Shown here piece by piece: positions 1 to 7,041 of a stretch of 8,019 nt of DNA (position 1 is its first letter; each line of letters opens with the position of its first letter). A program made the translations under genes and the position numbers. Source of the DNA: Candidatus Binatota bacterium (GTDB lineage Bacteria; Desulfobacterota; Binatia; Bin18). Location: positions 1-8,019 of the forward strand of contig WTHE01000070.1 of the NCBI GenBank assembly GCA_011523315.1, written 5' to 3'. A model generated the notes under the pieces. The model worked only from the letters and a program-made list of their open reading frames with translations, did not search any database and had not been told where the DNA came from.

Positions 1-2101
1 CAATATACTCTTTCAGCATGCGCCGAGCCGAAAACCGGGCTGGAATGGACGCCAGGCTTGCCTTCATCACCCGCAGCCAGCCGCGCGGGATGCCCCCGGC
101 GTCCCGCTCATAGAAGAGCGGCACGATGTCTTCTGTCAACAGGTCGTAGAAGGTGTCGGCCTCGACCGCATCCCGGTCTGCGTCAGACAGCCCCGCGTCT
201 GCCGGCTGGACGATCCAGCCGTTTTTGCCGTTGTGAGCCTCGCTCCACCAACCGTCGGCAATGCTGAGATTCGGGATGCCGTTGAGCGCGGCTTTTTCGC
301 CGCTGGTGCCACAGGCTTCCTGGGGGGAGACGGGATTGTTGAGCCACACATCGACGCCGCGCACCAGGAACTGGGCGACGTGCATATCGTAGTCCTCGAC
401 AAACGCGACCCGCCCGCCGAGTTTGGGGTCGCGGGCTGCGGCATACACCTGTTGAATCAGGGCTTGGCCGGGCTCGTCGGCCGGATGGGCTTTGCCGGCA
501 AAAATGATCTGGACCGGCCGGTCTGTCGCGCCCAGCAGGGTTTGCAGGCGGGCGAGATCGTTGAGCAGGAGGCTGGCCCGCTTATAGGTGGCAAAGCGCC
601 GGGCAAAGCCAATCGTCAGCACGTCCGGGTCGAGCGAGCCGCCTGCGGCCAAGACCTGAGCGGCGTCACGGTCGTGCCCGTGCCACAGCTGGCGCGCCCG
701 TTCGCGCACAAACCGGATCAGTCCGTGTTTGAGCCGCAGGTGGGCCGCCCACAGGTCTTCGTCGGGGATATCCGCGCTACGCCGCCACAGCTGTGGATCG
801 TCGTGGCTGGCCAGCCAGTCCGAGCCGAGATGCCGAGCGAACAGGCGGCCGAGTTCGGGGGCCAGCCAAGTCGGTACGTGCACCCCGTTGGTGACCGCGT
901 CGATCGGCGCCTGATCGGGGCTGGTCTGTGGCCAGACCGAGTGCCACATGCGGTGGGAGACCGTTGCATGGATGTGGCTGACGGCATTCCGCTGGCCGGA
1001 CAGGCGCAGAGCCAGGACGGTCATATGGAAGCGTTCGTCCGCCTGTTGCCCATAGCGGGCCAGGTCAAAAAAACGCTCCCGGTCAACTCCCAGCTCCTGC
1101 CACCAGGCGGGCAGGCAGTGTTCGACCAAGTCAAAAGGAAACGCATCGTGGCCGGCCGGAACGGGCGTGTGGGTAGTGAACACGCTGCTGGCCCGGATCC
1201 GGGCCAGCGCCTCGGCGAAGGACAATCCCTCACCAACGAGTTCGCGCAGGCGCTCAATCAGGACCAGGGCGGCGTGGCCCTCGTTCAGGTGCCAGACACG
1301 CGGGGCAATGCCTACGGCGCGCAGCGCGCGTACCCCGCCAACGCCGAGCGCAATCTCCTGGCGCAGTCGCGTCTCCTGATCGCCGCCGTACAGGCGGGCT
1401 GAGAGGATACGGTCCTGAGCCGCATTGTCCTCCACATCGCTATCCAGCAGATACACACAGACGCGGCCCAGCCGGAGCTGCCACACGGCCAGGTATACGT
1501 CACGAGAGGCGATACGCACCCGCACCTGACGCTGTGTCCCCTCGGGCGTCAGGACTGGGACGAGAGGAGCCGTGGTCCGCTCAAGCTCGGTGTAGCGCGC
1601 TTCCTGGCGTCCGTCCGGGGACAGGCGTTGGTGAAAATAGCCCTGGCCATACAGCAGTCCGACGCCGACCAGGGGCAGGCCGAGATCGCTCGCCTCCTTG
1701 CAGTGATCGCCGGCCAGCACGCCCAAGCCGCCGCTGTAAATGGGCAGCGAGGCGTGCAGGCCGAACTCGGCCGAGAAATAGGCGACAGGCGCCTGCCTGA
1801 ACTCCGGGGCAGGATAGGGGGGGGCCGCGAGCGCCGCATCAAACGCCCGCAGGACCGCGTCATAGCGCTCAAGAAAGTCCGGGTCGCGGGCCAGGCTGCG
1901 CAGGCGCTGGGGGGCGACAGCGTGGAGCAGTGTGACCGGGTTGGGCGTGCCGCTGGAGACGCTCGTCTGCCACAGACCCGCGTCAATCGTCGAGAACAGC
2001 ACCGCCGCGTCTGGATACCAACTCCACCACAGGTTGGCGGCGAGATCGCTCAACCTCCGAATACGTGGCGGAAGCGACTGGGTGAGGGAGGCTGGGGACA
2101 T
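1..2101 (-). CDS. glgP: Alpha-glucan (glycogen/maltodextrin) phosphorylase, GT35, 3' end beyond window
   Basis: This cytoplasmic enzyme cleaves alpha-1,4-glucan with phosphate to release glucose-1-phosphate. I translated the minus strand from ATG at 2101 and found 700 uninterrupted codons running off the left edge. The start carries the N-terminal DUF3417-type signature LWWSWYPDAA (about residues 24-33). Next come YFSAEFGLHASLPIYSGGLG (108-127), WHLNEGHAA (270-278), FTTHTPVPAGHDAF (308-321), NGVHVPTWL (405-413) and FARRFATYKRA (499-509). AGKAHPADEPG (535-545) and VEDYDMHVAQ (568-577) lead to the pyridoxal-phosphate motif GTSGEKAALNG, where K603 is the expected Schiff-base lysine, followed by DGWWSE (616-621). 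The motif order and spacing match the short bacterial phosphorylase class with the DUF3417 domain rather than the E. coli GlgP/MalP class. GAGAG lies a few bases before the ATG as a weak ribosome site. The last visible residues (RRMLKEYI) suggest that only a short C-terminal tail is missing. One small oddity is Glu in place of the more usual Met just before the PLP lysine. Confidence 0.95.
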   Translation of the reverse strand, partial: MSPASLTQSLPPRIRRLSDLAANLWWSWYPDAAVLFSTIDAGLWQTSVSSGTPNPVTLLHAVAPQRLRSLARDPDFLERYDAVLRAFDAALAAPPYPAPEFRQAPVAYFSAEFGLHASLPIYSGGLGVLAGDHCKEASDLGLPLVGVGLLYGQGYFHQRLSPDGRQEARYTELERTTAPLVPVLTPEGTQRQVRVRIASRDVYLAVWQLRLGRVCVYLLDSDVEDNAAQDRILSARLYGGDQETRLRQEIALGVGGVRALRAVGIAPRVWHLNEGHAALVLIERLRELVGEGLSFAEALARIRASSVFTTHTPVPAGHDAFPFDLVEHCLPAWWQELGVDRERFFDLARYGQQADERFHMTVLALRLSGQRNAVSHIHATVSHRMWHSVWPQTSPDQAPIDAVTNGVHVPTWLAPELGRLFARHLGSDWLASHDDPQLWRRSADIPDEDLWAAHLRLKHGLIRFVRERARQLWHGHDRDAAQVLAAGGSLDPDVLTIGFARRFATYKRASLLLNDLARLQTLLGATDRPVQIIFAGKAHPADEPGQALIQQVYAAARDPKLGGRVAFVEDYDMHVAQFLVRGVDVWLNNPVSPQEACGTSGEKAALNGIPNLSIADGWWSEAHNGKNGWIVQPADAGLSDADRDAVEADTFYDLLTEDIVPLFYERDAGGIPRGWLRVMKASLASIPARFSARRMLKEYI

Positions 2102-2195
2102 GGTTTCTCTCGTGCGGGGCCGGGTCTTTGTAGCCGATTGTCGGCGCGGGTGAAAGTGTCGTCCCGATTCAGGAGGGTCTCAGTTTCCCTTCCTC
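2102..2195. other. Short spacer between LRR gene and glgP
   Basis: This 94 bp gap separates the LRR stop codon from the glgP start. It contains a small perfect hairpin (GCCGA, TTG loop, TCGGC at 2133-2145). No T-tract follows on the minus strand, so it does not qualify as an intrinsic terminator. I see no convincing -35/-10 pair for glgP. The two minus-strand genes could be cotranscribed, but their functions give no reason to expect it. Confidence 0.5.
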
Positions 2196-5162
2196 TTACT
2201 CCCGGCCCGTGATGACAAAGTTCTGCTGGGCCTCCTGCCATTCCAGGGTCACCGCCTGACCCGGCTGTGGAAAGCCCTCGACGAGACACGCGCCTGCCAC
2301 GCCGCGCACGAACGCTTCGCCCAGCGTCGTCACCTGCACCGTGGCCCACCCGAGTTCTGCTTCATCGACCAGCGCCACGACGGTATGCTCCCCATCCCCC
2401 AACTCGTTCCAGTTGAAGAGCAAGCCAAAGCCAGTATCTGTGTCCCCGCATACCCCGGCCGTGTCCGCCCGCTCGGTGCCATACGCGGCGGCGATGCGCG
2501 CCACCTCTTCCCCGGCCGTTTCAATCACGATCTCGACCTCGTCGGCCTCACACACCCAGCCCGAGATGACGCCCAGCCCACTCTGAAACGAGTTCGGCCC
2601 GGGGTTCTCCAGAAAGCCGAGATCGGGCGACCCGGCCCGATTAAGACCGCTGGGGACTGCGCCGTCCGTGAGCACGAAGTTCTGGTTGGCCTCCTGCCAC
2701 ACTACGGTCACCGTCTCGCCTGGACTCGGAAAGTCCTCCACCGTACAGGTCCCCGCCACGTCGCGCACGAACGCCGCCCCCAGCGTCGTCACCGTCACGG
2801 GAGCCCGGCCTACTTCGATTCCATCCACCAAGGCTACCACCTCATGCGCGCCATCTCCCAACTCGTTCCAGTTGAGTAACAAGCCAAAGCCGTTGTCCGC
2901 GTCGCCGCACCCTTCTTCCGTGTCCGCCCGCTCGGTGCCATACGCGGCGGCGATGCGTGCCACCTCTTCCCCGGCCGTCTCAATCACGATCTCGACCTCG
3001 TCGGCCTCACACACCCAGCCCGAGATGACGCCCAGCCCACTCTGAAACGAGTCCGCTTCCGGATTCTCCAGATTCCCTGCCGGCGGGGGCGTCGGCGCGA
3101 CTGTGTCCCCACTGCCGCTACTGCCGCTACTACCGCTATTGTCACCGCCACGGTTGCCGCCACGGTTGCCGCCACGGCTGCCACCGCCGCCACCGCCACC
3201 ACTCCAACTGCCGCTGCTACTGCCGTCGTTGTCGTTGATAGTCACGAGCACCCCGGTCGTATCGCCTGGCTGTACCTCATGCGGGAGATACAATGCCAGT
3301 TCCACCCAGAAGGTCTCGGACCCCTCCCGCCGCTGGTCATCGACGAGGGTGATCTCTGCCGCACCGGTCGCGGTCGTTTCACCGGCGGTGATGGTGATGA
3401 AGAAGGAGAAGGGCCAGGCAGGACCCGGGGTCGTGAAGTCCCACTCGTCGTAGGCCGTGCCCGAATACACCATTACCGGGACGGTGACATCGCTCTCCAG
3501 CGCCGCCGCCAGCGTCAGCGTGACATTCACGGTCACCGTGCCGTCCCCCTCTGATACCGTGGTCGGCGTGACCGCGAGGGACACGGGCGTCGGTTGGTCG
3601 AGGTCCGCCAAGTCCAGGGCCGCGTTGCCATAGAGCCGGTACTGCAACAGGCTGGGCATGTTGTTCACATCGGGCGGGCTCGTCAGCCGATTGTGTCGGA
3701 GATCGAGCAACTCCAGGGCGGGCAGGGAGATCCCATCGGAAACGCTCGTGAGCTGGTTGTGCTGGAGTTCAAGCATCACGAGGTCCAGGCAGCCACACGT
3801 CGCCTGCTGGCATCCGGTTGACAGGGCGGACAACTCCTCGGGGACAGCGCCCGACAACCGGTTGTGCCCGAGGCGGAGCACCTGCAGGCTGGTCAGGTTG
3901 CCCAATTCCTTGGGGATCGCGCCCGACAACCGGTTGTGCCCGAGGTAGAGGAAGGTCAGTCCGGTCAGGTTGCCCAACTCTCCGGGGATCGCGCCCGACA
4001 ACTGGTTGTGCGCGAGGTCGAGCCAACTTATGTCGGTCAGGTTGCCCAATTCCTTGGGGATCGCGCCCGACAACCGGTTGTACCTGAGGAGGAGTTCGCC
4101 CACCTCGGTCAGGTTGCCCAATGACGCAGGAATAGAACCCGACAGCTGGTTGTATGCGAGGTTGACCTCATCCACGAAGTCCAGGTTGCCCAATGACGCG
4201 GGAATGGAACCCGACAACCGGTTGTACGAGAGGTTCAGCCGGTGCAGGAATATGGTGCCCACCGACGCGGGAATGGAGCCCGTCAGGTTGTTGTGAGAGA
4301 GGTCCATCCAATCCAACCGGACCAGATTGCCCACCGACGCGGGAATGGAGCCCGTCAACCCATTGTTCTTGAGGTCGAGCGAGAACAGATCGGTCAGGCC
4401 GCTCATATCGGGGATGGGGCCCGTCAGGTTGTTGTCAGACAGGTCGAGCATGAGCAGGCCGGTCAGCTTGCCCAGCGACGCGGGAATGGAGCCCGTCAGG
4501 TTGTTGTCAGAGAGGTCGAGAGCGTATACGTAGCCTTGCTTTGGGTAGACAGCCTCATCGGTGACACCATACAACTCCCCGGGACAGACACTGATCGCAG
4601 ACCCCCAGTTGGTGTTGGTGGTCCATTCGTCGCCACCAGTGGCGGTGTAGAACTCCTCCAGGATCGCCCTTTCATCCACCACTTCCAGGGTGAAGGTGTG
4701 GGACAAGCGGTTGCCGTCCGAATCGGTCGCCGTCAGGGTATAGGTCTTGGGAGGGGTGACCTCAGTCGTGTGGCCCATGATCATGGGCGAGGTACCGCTC
4801 TCAAACCACAGCCCATCGGGCAGGGTGGTCGGACTGAGGGTATGGTTCACCTCTCCCTGGCTCCTGGCTTCGGGCAGAGGATAGTAGCCGGGTGCATATG
4901 CACACCTCCCCCCCCATTCCACGGGTATCACCACGCGGGTGTAAGGAAGGGGGCGATTCATATCGCTCCACGGCACGTTCCAATAGATCGCTTGTCCTGC
5001 CGCGGGCCGGACCAGCCCGCCGAGCAGGAGGAACACGGCCACCAGGGTTAGATGGATAACATACAGGAAGTCTCTATTCTGGCTATTGGTCTGAGACAAT
5101 GGCTCGTTGTCAGTACGAGAGGTCTTCAACTCTTTCTCCAGGTTTTCGTCAATGGGGTACAC
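2196..5162 (-). CDS. Secreted LRR / Calx-beta protein with tandem C-terminal repeats (988 aa)
   Basis: This is a predicted exported, probably cell-surface or extracellular adhesion-type protein; its ligand is unknown. Residues 33-58 form a hydrophobic signal/anchor segment (VAVFLLLGGLV then RPAAGQA). Residues about 112-162 resemble a putative Ig (He_PIG-like) domain (LPDGLWF, then TATDSDGN). Residues 164-212 look like the N-terminal cap of bacterial plant-type LRR proteins (GGDEWTTNTNW). LRRs fill about 215-520, mostly in 24-residue units with the core LxLxxNxLxGxIPxxLGNL. One unit (429-463) carries a Cys-containing insert, GCQQATCGC. A Calx-beta domain covers about 526-647 and ends in the acidic NDNDG. 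A Gly/Ser/Asn-rich linker (648-697) leads to two repeats of about 135 residues (698-833 and 851-985). There is no C-terminal anchor, PEP-CTERM or sortase signal. The GTG start at 5162 follows an in-frame TGA by one codon and has poorly spaced SD. A TTG at 5129 with GGAG six bases upstream is an attractive alternative giving MKTSRTDNEP. No in-frame ATG occurs before residue 68. Confidence 0.88.
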   Translation of the reverse strand: MYPIDENLEKELKTSRTDNEPLSQTNSQNRDFLYVIHLTLVAVFLLLGGLVRPAAGQAIYWNVPWSDMNRPLPYTRVVIPVEWGGRCAYAPGYYPLPEARSQGEVNHTLSPTTLPDGLWFESGTSPMIMGHTTEVTPPKTYTLTATDSDGNRLSHTFTLEVVDERAILEEFYTATGGDEWTTNTNWGSAISVCPGELYGVTDEAVYPKQGYVYALDLSDNNLTGSIPASLGKLTGLLMLDLSDNNLTGPIPDMSGLTDLFSLDLKNNGLTGSIPASVGNLVRLDWMDLSHNNLTGSIPASVGTIFLHRLNLSYNRLSGSIPASLGNLDFVDEVNLAYNQLSGSIPASLGNLTEVGELLLRYNRLSGAIPKELGNLTDISWLDLAHNQLSGAIPGELGNLTGLTFLYLGHNRLSGAIPKELGNLTSLQVLRLGHNRLSGAVPEELSALSTGCQQATCGCLDLVMLELQHNQLTSVSDGISLPALELLDLRHNRLTSPPDVNNMPSLLQYRLYGNAALDLADLDQPTPVSLAVTPTTVSEGDGTVTVNVTLTLAAALESDVTVPVMVYSGTAYDEWDFTTPGPAWPFSFFITITAGETTATGAAEITLVDDQRREGSETFWVELALYLPHEVQPGDTTGVLVTINDNDGSSSGSWSGGGGGGGSRGGNRGGNRGGDNSGSSGSSGSGDTVAPTPPPAGNLENPEADSFQSGLGVISGWVCEADEVEIVIETAGEEVARIAAAYGTERADTEEGCGDADNGFGLLLNWNELGDGAHEVVALVDGIEVGRAPVTVTTLGAAFVRDVAGTCTVEDFPSPGETVTVVWQEANQNFVLTDGAVPSGLNRAGSPDLGFLENPGPNSFQSGLGVISGWVCEADEVEIVIETAGEEVARIAAAYGTERADTAGVCGDTDTGFGLLFNWNELGDGEHTVVALVDEAELGWATVQVTTLGEAFVRGVAGACLVEGFPQPGQAVTLEWQEAQQNFVITGRE
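2208..2612 (-). repeat. Second copy of C-terminal Cys/Trp repeat domain (residues 851-985)
   Basis: The unit starts LENPGPNSFQSGLG and continues GVISGWVCEADEVEI, GTERADT, GFGLLFNWNELGDG and TTLGEAFVRGVAG, ending WQEAQQNFVITG. It carries three cysteines (C871, C905, C959) at the same places as in the other copy. It is offset from that copy by exactly 153 codons (459 bp). I do not recognise the domain by name; its predicted character is a secreted beta-rich module, which is inference. Confidence 0.8.
2664..3071 (-). repeat. First copy of C-terminal Cys/Trp repeat domain (residues 698-833)
   Basis: This copy has the same order of elements as the second: LENPEADSFQSGLG, GWVCEADEVEI, GTERADT, GFGLLLNWNELGDG, TTLGAAFVRDVAG and WQEANQNFVLTDG. 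Its cysteines are C718, C752 and C806. A short spacer (about 834-850), not shared between copies, separates the two. At DNA level the stretch 2920-3053 differs from 2461-2594 at only two positions. Confidence 0.8.
3072..3221 (-). repeat. Low-complexity Gly/Ser/Asn-rich linker coding tract
   Basis: Short repeated units encode runs of Gly, Gly-Gly-Asn-Arg and Ser-Gly (about residues 648-697) between the Calx-beta domain and the C-terminal repeats. On the plus strand these appear as GCCGCCACG-type 9-mers at about 3160-3182 and GCCGCTACT-type 9-mers. The tract is probably a flexible tether and is prone to length change by slippage. Confidence 0.8.
3627..4526 (-). repeat. Array of plant-type leucine-rich repeats (about 12-13 units, mostly 72 bp)
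   Basis: Unit boundaries by residue are 215-238, 239-261, 262-285, 286-308, 309-332, 333-356, 357-380, 381-404, 405-428, 429-463 (expanded by the GCQQATCGC insert), 464-485, 486-507 and a degenerate last unit from 508. The N-terminal units use NNLTGSIPAS and the later ones NRLSGAIPKELGNL, so two subfamilies are visible. At DNA level 3891-3937 and 4035-4081 are identical over 47 bp at a 144 bp (two-unit) offset, which indicates fairly recent unit duplication. Confidence 0.9.
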
Positions 5163-5246
5163 GCCTCATCAATCAAGGCCGAGGCCGCCGGCCACAGGGT
5201 ATCGTACAGCGTGACCTGAGGGGGCGTTGGAAGGCGTCTTGCTCAT
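5100..5246 (-). pseudogene. Possible decayed N-terminus of a LuxR-family regulator
   Basis: Three pieces on the minus strand read like one protein broken by frame changes. ATG at 5246 gives MSKTPSNAPS. Shifting frame near 5220 then gives QVTLYDTLWPAASALIDEA, ending in Cys at 5161-5159. Shifting again at 5162 gives VYPIDENLEKELKTSRTDNE. From memory, a family of HTH LuxR regulators in environmental proteobacteria has an N-terminal region of the form LYDTLWP...ALIDEACG, about 45 residues later VYxPxDE, and then EELKTSxxYNE. The order fits, with a deletion at a GTGT-containing junction. This is recall without an alignment. If correct, the annotated first ~25 residues of the LRR protein are fossil sequence, and the fragment makes no functional regulator. 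Confidence 0.35.
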
Positions 5247-5250
5247 GACG

Positions 5251-5277
5251 CTGCGTCTATACAGCAACGAGACGCAG
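5251..5277. repeat. 8-bp inverted repeat with 11-nt loop
   Basis: CTGCGTCT (5251-5258) and AGACGCAG (5270-5277) are perfect inverted copies around 11 bases. The element lies about 90 bp upstream of the LRR start and just before the fossil ATG at 5246. It has no T-tract on either side, so an operator or leader stem-loop is more likely than a terminator. The function is unknown. Confidence 0.45.
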
Positions 5278-5612
5278 AATGCGCCACCAAAATTGGATGA
5301 CTCAGCAGCAAAAAACGCGAAAAAATGACGGGGACAACATCACAAAGTCGGCAAGGCGACTCTGCGGTATGCTGTGCGAGTCCCAATCTGCTGGCCGCCT
5401 CTGAAGTCTTACGGCAGGCGACCCTGCCCCGCTGGTCGTGCGAGCCGATGCAGCCCCAGCCGGGTGACGGGGTGGAGTGCGAGCCGCCCTCCGACGGCAC
5501 GGGCTGTGTGGGGCAGGAAGGTATGGTCAGTCCCTCTTCCGACCGGTGCTGGGCGGCGAAAATTTCAAACTGAGACACGACCTCTGATGCCACAGATACG
5601 GCATGGTGCAAG

Positions 5613-5633
5613 AGAGGGGCAGCTGCTCCCTCT
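5613..5633. repeat. Near-palindrome upstream of the response regulator
   Basis: AGAGGG (5613-5618) and CCCTCT (5628-5633) flank a GCAGCTGC core, giving a 21-bp near-perfect dyad 36 bp before the regulator ATG. The arms and core are out of register by one base, so it suits a DNA-binding site better than an RNA hairpin. It is a candidate operator for the regulator gene; this is inference. Confidence 0.4.
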
Positions 5634-5668
5634 TTCGGACTGGAGCGGGGTGTGTCAAAAGTTGTGCC

Positions 5669-7021
5669 ATGACGGGAACGATTCTTGTGGCCGAAGACGA
5701 AACCATCCCGCGCAGGAATATCTGCCGGGTCTTGCACGAAGAAGGCTACCGGGTCCACGAAGCGACCGACGGGCGGGCGGCGCTGGTCGCCATTGATGAG
5801 CGCGACTTTGACCTGGTGCTGACCGACCTCCGCATGCCCGGCGCCGACGGCCTGGCCGTGCTCCAGCGCGTGCGGGAGGTCGCGCCCCAAACCTTTGTGG
5901 CGATCATGACCGCCCATGCGTCGGTTGATACCGCAGTGGCCGCCCTGCAACTCGGCGCCCAGGACTATCTGCTCAAGCCGATTGTGTTTGATGACCTGCT
6001 GCGCAAGGTCCACCTGTTGATGGAGCACAAGAGTCTGGCCTGGGAAAACCAGATGCTGCGGCGCGAGGTCAACCGGCATATCGACCCCAGCGGCATGGTT
6101 GGCGAGAGCCCGGCCATGCGCGCGGTGCTGAGGCTGATCAGCAAAGTTGCGGCGGCGGCCAGCACGGTCCTGATCACCGGTGAGAGCGGGGTGGGCAAGG
6201 AACTCGTCGCCCGGGCGATTCACGCCGAGAGCCCGCGCCAGGACAAGGTCTTTCTGCCCGTGAACTGTAGCGCCATCCCGGACACACTGTTGGAGAGCCA
6301 GCTGTTCGGCCACACCAAGGGTGCCTTCACCGGCGCCCTGAACGCCCAGGACGGCCTGTTTCGCAAGGCCCGGGGGGGCACGATTTTCCTGGACGAGATC
6401 GGGGAGCTGCCCCTCACCCTGCAACCCAAGCTGCTGCGGGTCATTGAGCGCAAAGAGGTCTTGCCGCTCGGGGCGACCAGCCCCATACAGGTCGATGTAC
6501 GCATCCTGGCCGCCAGCAATCGGGATCTCGAAAAAGAGATCGAGGCCGGCCGCTTTCGCGAAGACCTGTTCTATCGCCTGAATGTGGTCGGCATTCCGGT
6601 GCCACCGCTGCGCGAGCGGCGGGACGATATCCCGCTCCTGGTTGAGCACCTGATCCAGCGCCACAACCTCGAAATGAAAACAAACTGTAGAGGGGTGACC
6701 CACGAGGCCATGCAACTGCTTATGGCCGCGCCCTGGAAGGGTAATGTGCGTGAGCTGGAGAACGTTCTGGAGCGGGCCATGATTCTGGGCAATGGCGAGT
6801 GGCTGAGCCCGGAAGACCTGCCCAGCGGACAGGCGTTCAGCCGGGATACCGGCCAAGCCGGCCACGAGCTGAAGGCCGCCCTGCGCAGCTACGAAAAAAG
6901 CCACATCGAGTCCGTGCTGCGGGAAGCCGGCCGGGACCGGGTGCGGGCGGCCAAGCTGCTGGGCATCAGCCGCTCCTCGCTGTACCGTAAAATGGAGCAG
7001 CTCGGGATTGCGTTCGACTGA
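5669..7021 (+). CDS. NtrC-family sigma54-dependent response regulator
   Basis: This 450-residue cytoplasmic transcription activator works with RNA polymerase-sigma54. The receiver domain (about 1-118) has the acidic pocket E9/D10, phosphoacceptor D53 (VLTDLRMPG), T81 and K103 (LLKP). The AAA+ sigma54-interaction domain starts at about 142 (GMVGESPAM) with Walker A GESGVGKE (171-178), the sigma54-contact loop GAFTGA (218-223), Walker B GGTIFLDE (236-243) and RFREDLFYRLNV (295-306). The C-terminus is a Fis-type helix-turn-helix (RVRAAKLLGISRSSLYRKM). All key residues are intact, so it should be active. I chose ATG 5669 because the receiver fold begins directly there; an upstream in-frame ATG (5603) would add 22 residues unlike any receiver. 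No good SD precedes 5669. The gene converges on a histidine kinase gene, its likely partner. The best general match is the PilR/AtoC/ZraR class, and the sequence alone does not settle the subfamily. Confidence 0.95.
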   Translation: MTGTILVAEDETIPRRNICRVLHEEGYRVHEATDGRAALVAIDERDFDLVLTDLRMPGADGLAVLQRVREVAPQTFVAIMTAHASVDTAVAALQLGAQDYLLKPIVFDDLLRKVHLLMEHKSLAWENQMLRREVNRHIDPSGMVGESPAMRAVLRLISKVAAAASTVLITGESGVGKELVARAIHAESPRQDKVFLPVNCSAIPDTLLESQLFGHTKGAFTGALNAQDGLFRKARGGTIFLDEIGELPLTLQPKLLRVIERKEVLPLGATSPIQVDVRILAASNRDLEKEIEAGRFREDLFYRLNVVGIPVPPLRERRDDIPLLVEHLIQRHNLEMKTNCRGVTHEAMQLLMAAPWKGNVRELENVLERAMILGNGEWLSPEDLPSGQAFSRDTGQAGHELKAALRSYEKSHIESVLREAGRDRVRAAKLLGISRSSLYRKMEQLGIAFD

Positions 7022-7041
7022 TCCAGACTGTCCGGCGCGTG

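Larger units (their letters stand above)
5163..5668. other. Divergent intergenic region between LRR gene and response regulator
   Basis: About 500 bp separate the divergently transcribed LRR and regulator genes. I see no credible intact gene here. The open frames present have no family likeness, and the long minus-strand frame that covers it is mostly the antisense of the regulator. The left end (to 5246) holds the putative LuxR-family fossil. The rest holds two inverted repeats listed separately and a 10-bp direct repeat, GTGCGAGCCG, at 5438-5447 and 5477-5486, with a partial GTGCGAG at 5374. I found no strong sigma70 promoter for either gene. Confidence 0.5.

Noticed and set aside
233..1402. 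389-codon plus-strand open frame over the phosphorylase
   Set aside because: It lies opposite the unmistakable GT35 coding frame and its translation has no recognisable domain.
2133..2145. GCCGA-TTG-TCGGC hairpin as a terminator after the LRR gene
   Set aside because: The stem is only five base pairs and no T-tract follows in the direction of transcription.
3111..3221. Short tandem repeats as a CRISPR-like or intergenic repeat array
   Set aside because: The units are 9-mers in frame with the LRR protein and encode a Gly/Ser/Asn linker; there are no spacers.
5172..5246. 25-codon ORF (MSKTPSNAPSG...) just upstream and in frame with the LRR gene
   Set aside because: It has no SD, and its second half reads better in another frame, so it is treated as part of the putative LuxR-family fossil and not as a leader peptide.
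5654..5669. Sigma54-like element on the minus strand, TGGCACAACTTTTGAC
   Set aside because: The -24 half is perfect, but the -12 half has GA instead of the near-invariant GC. It overlaps the regulator start codon and lies about 490 bp from the LRR gene. A chance match is likely.
5243..6904. Long minus-strand open frame (553 codons) opposite the response regulator
   Set aside because: It is the antisense of a clear NtrC-class gene. Its translation shows no family motifs, and long antisense frames are expected in GC-rich coding DNA.
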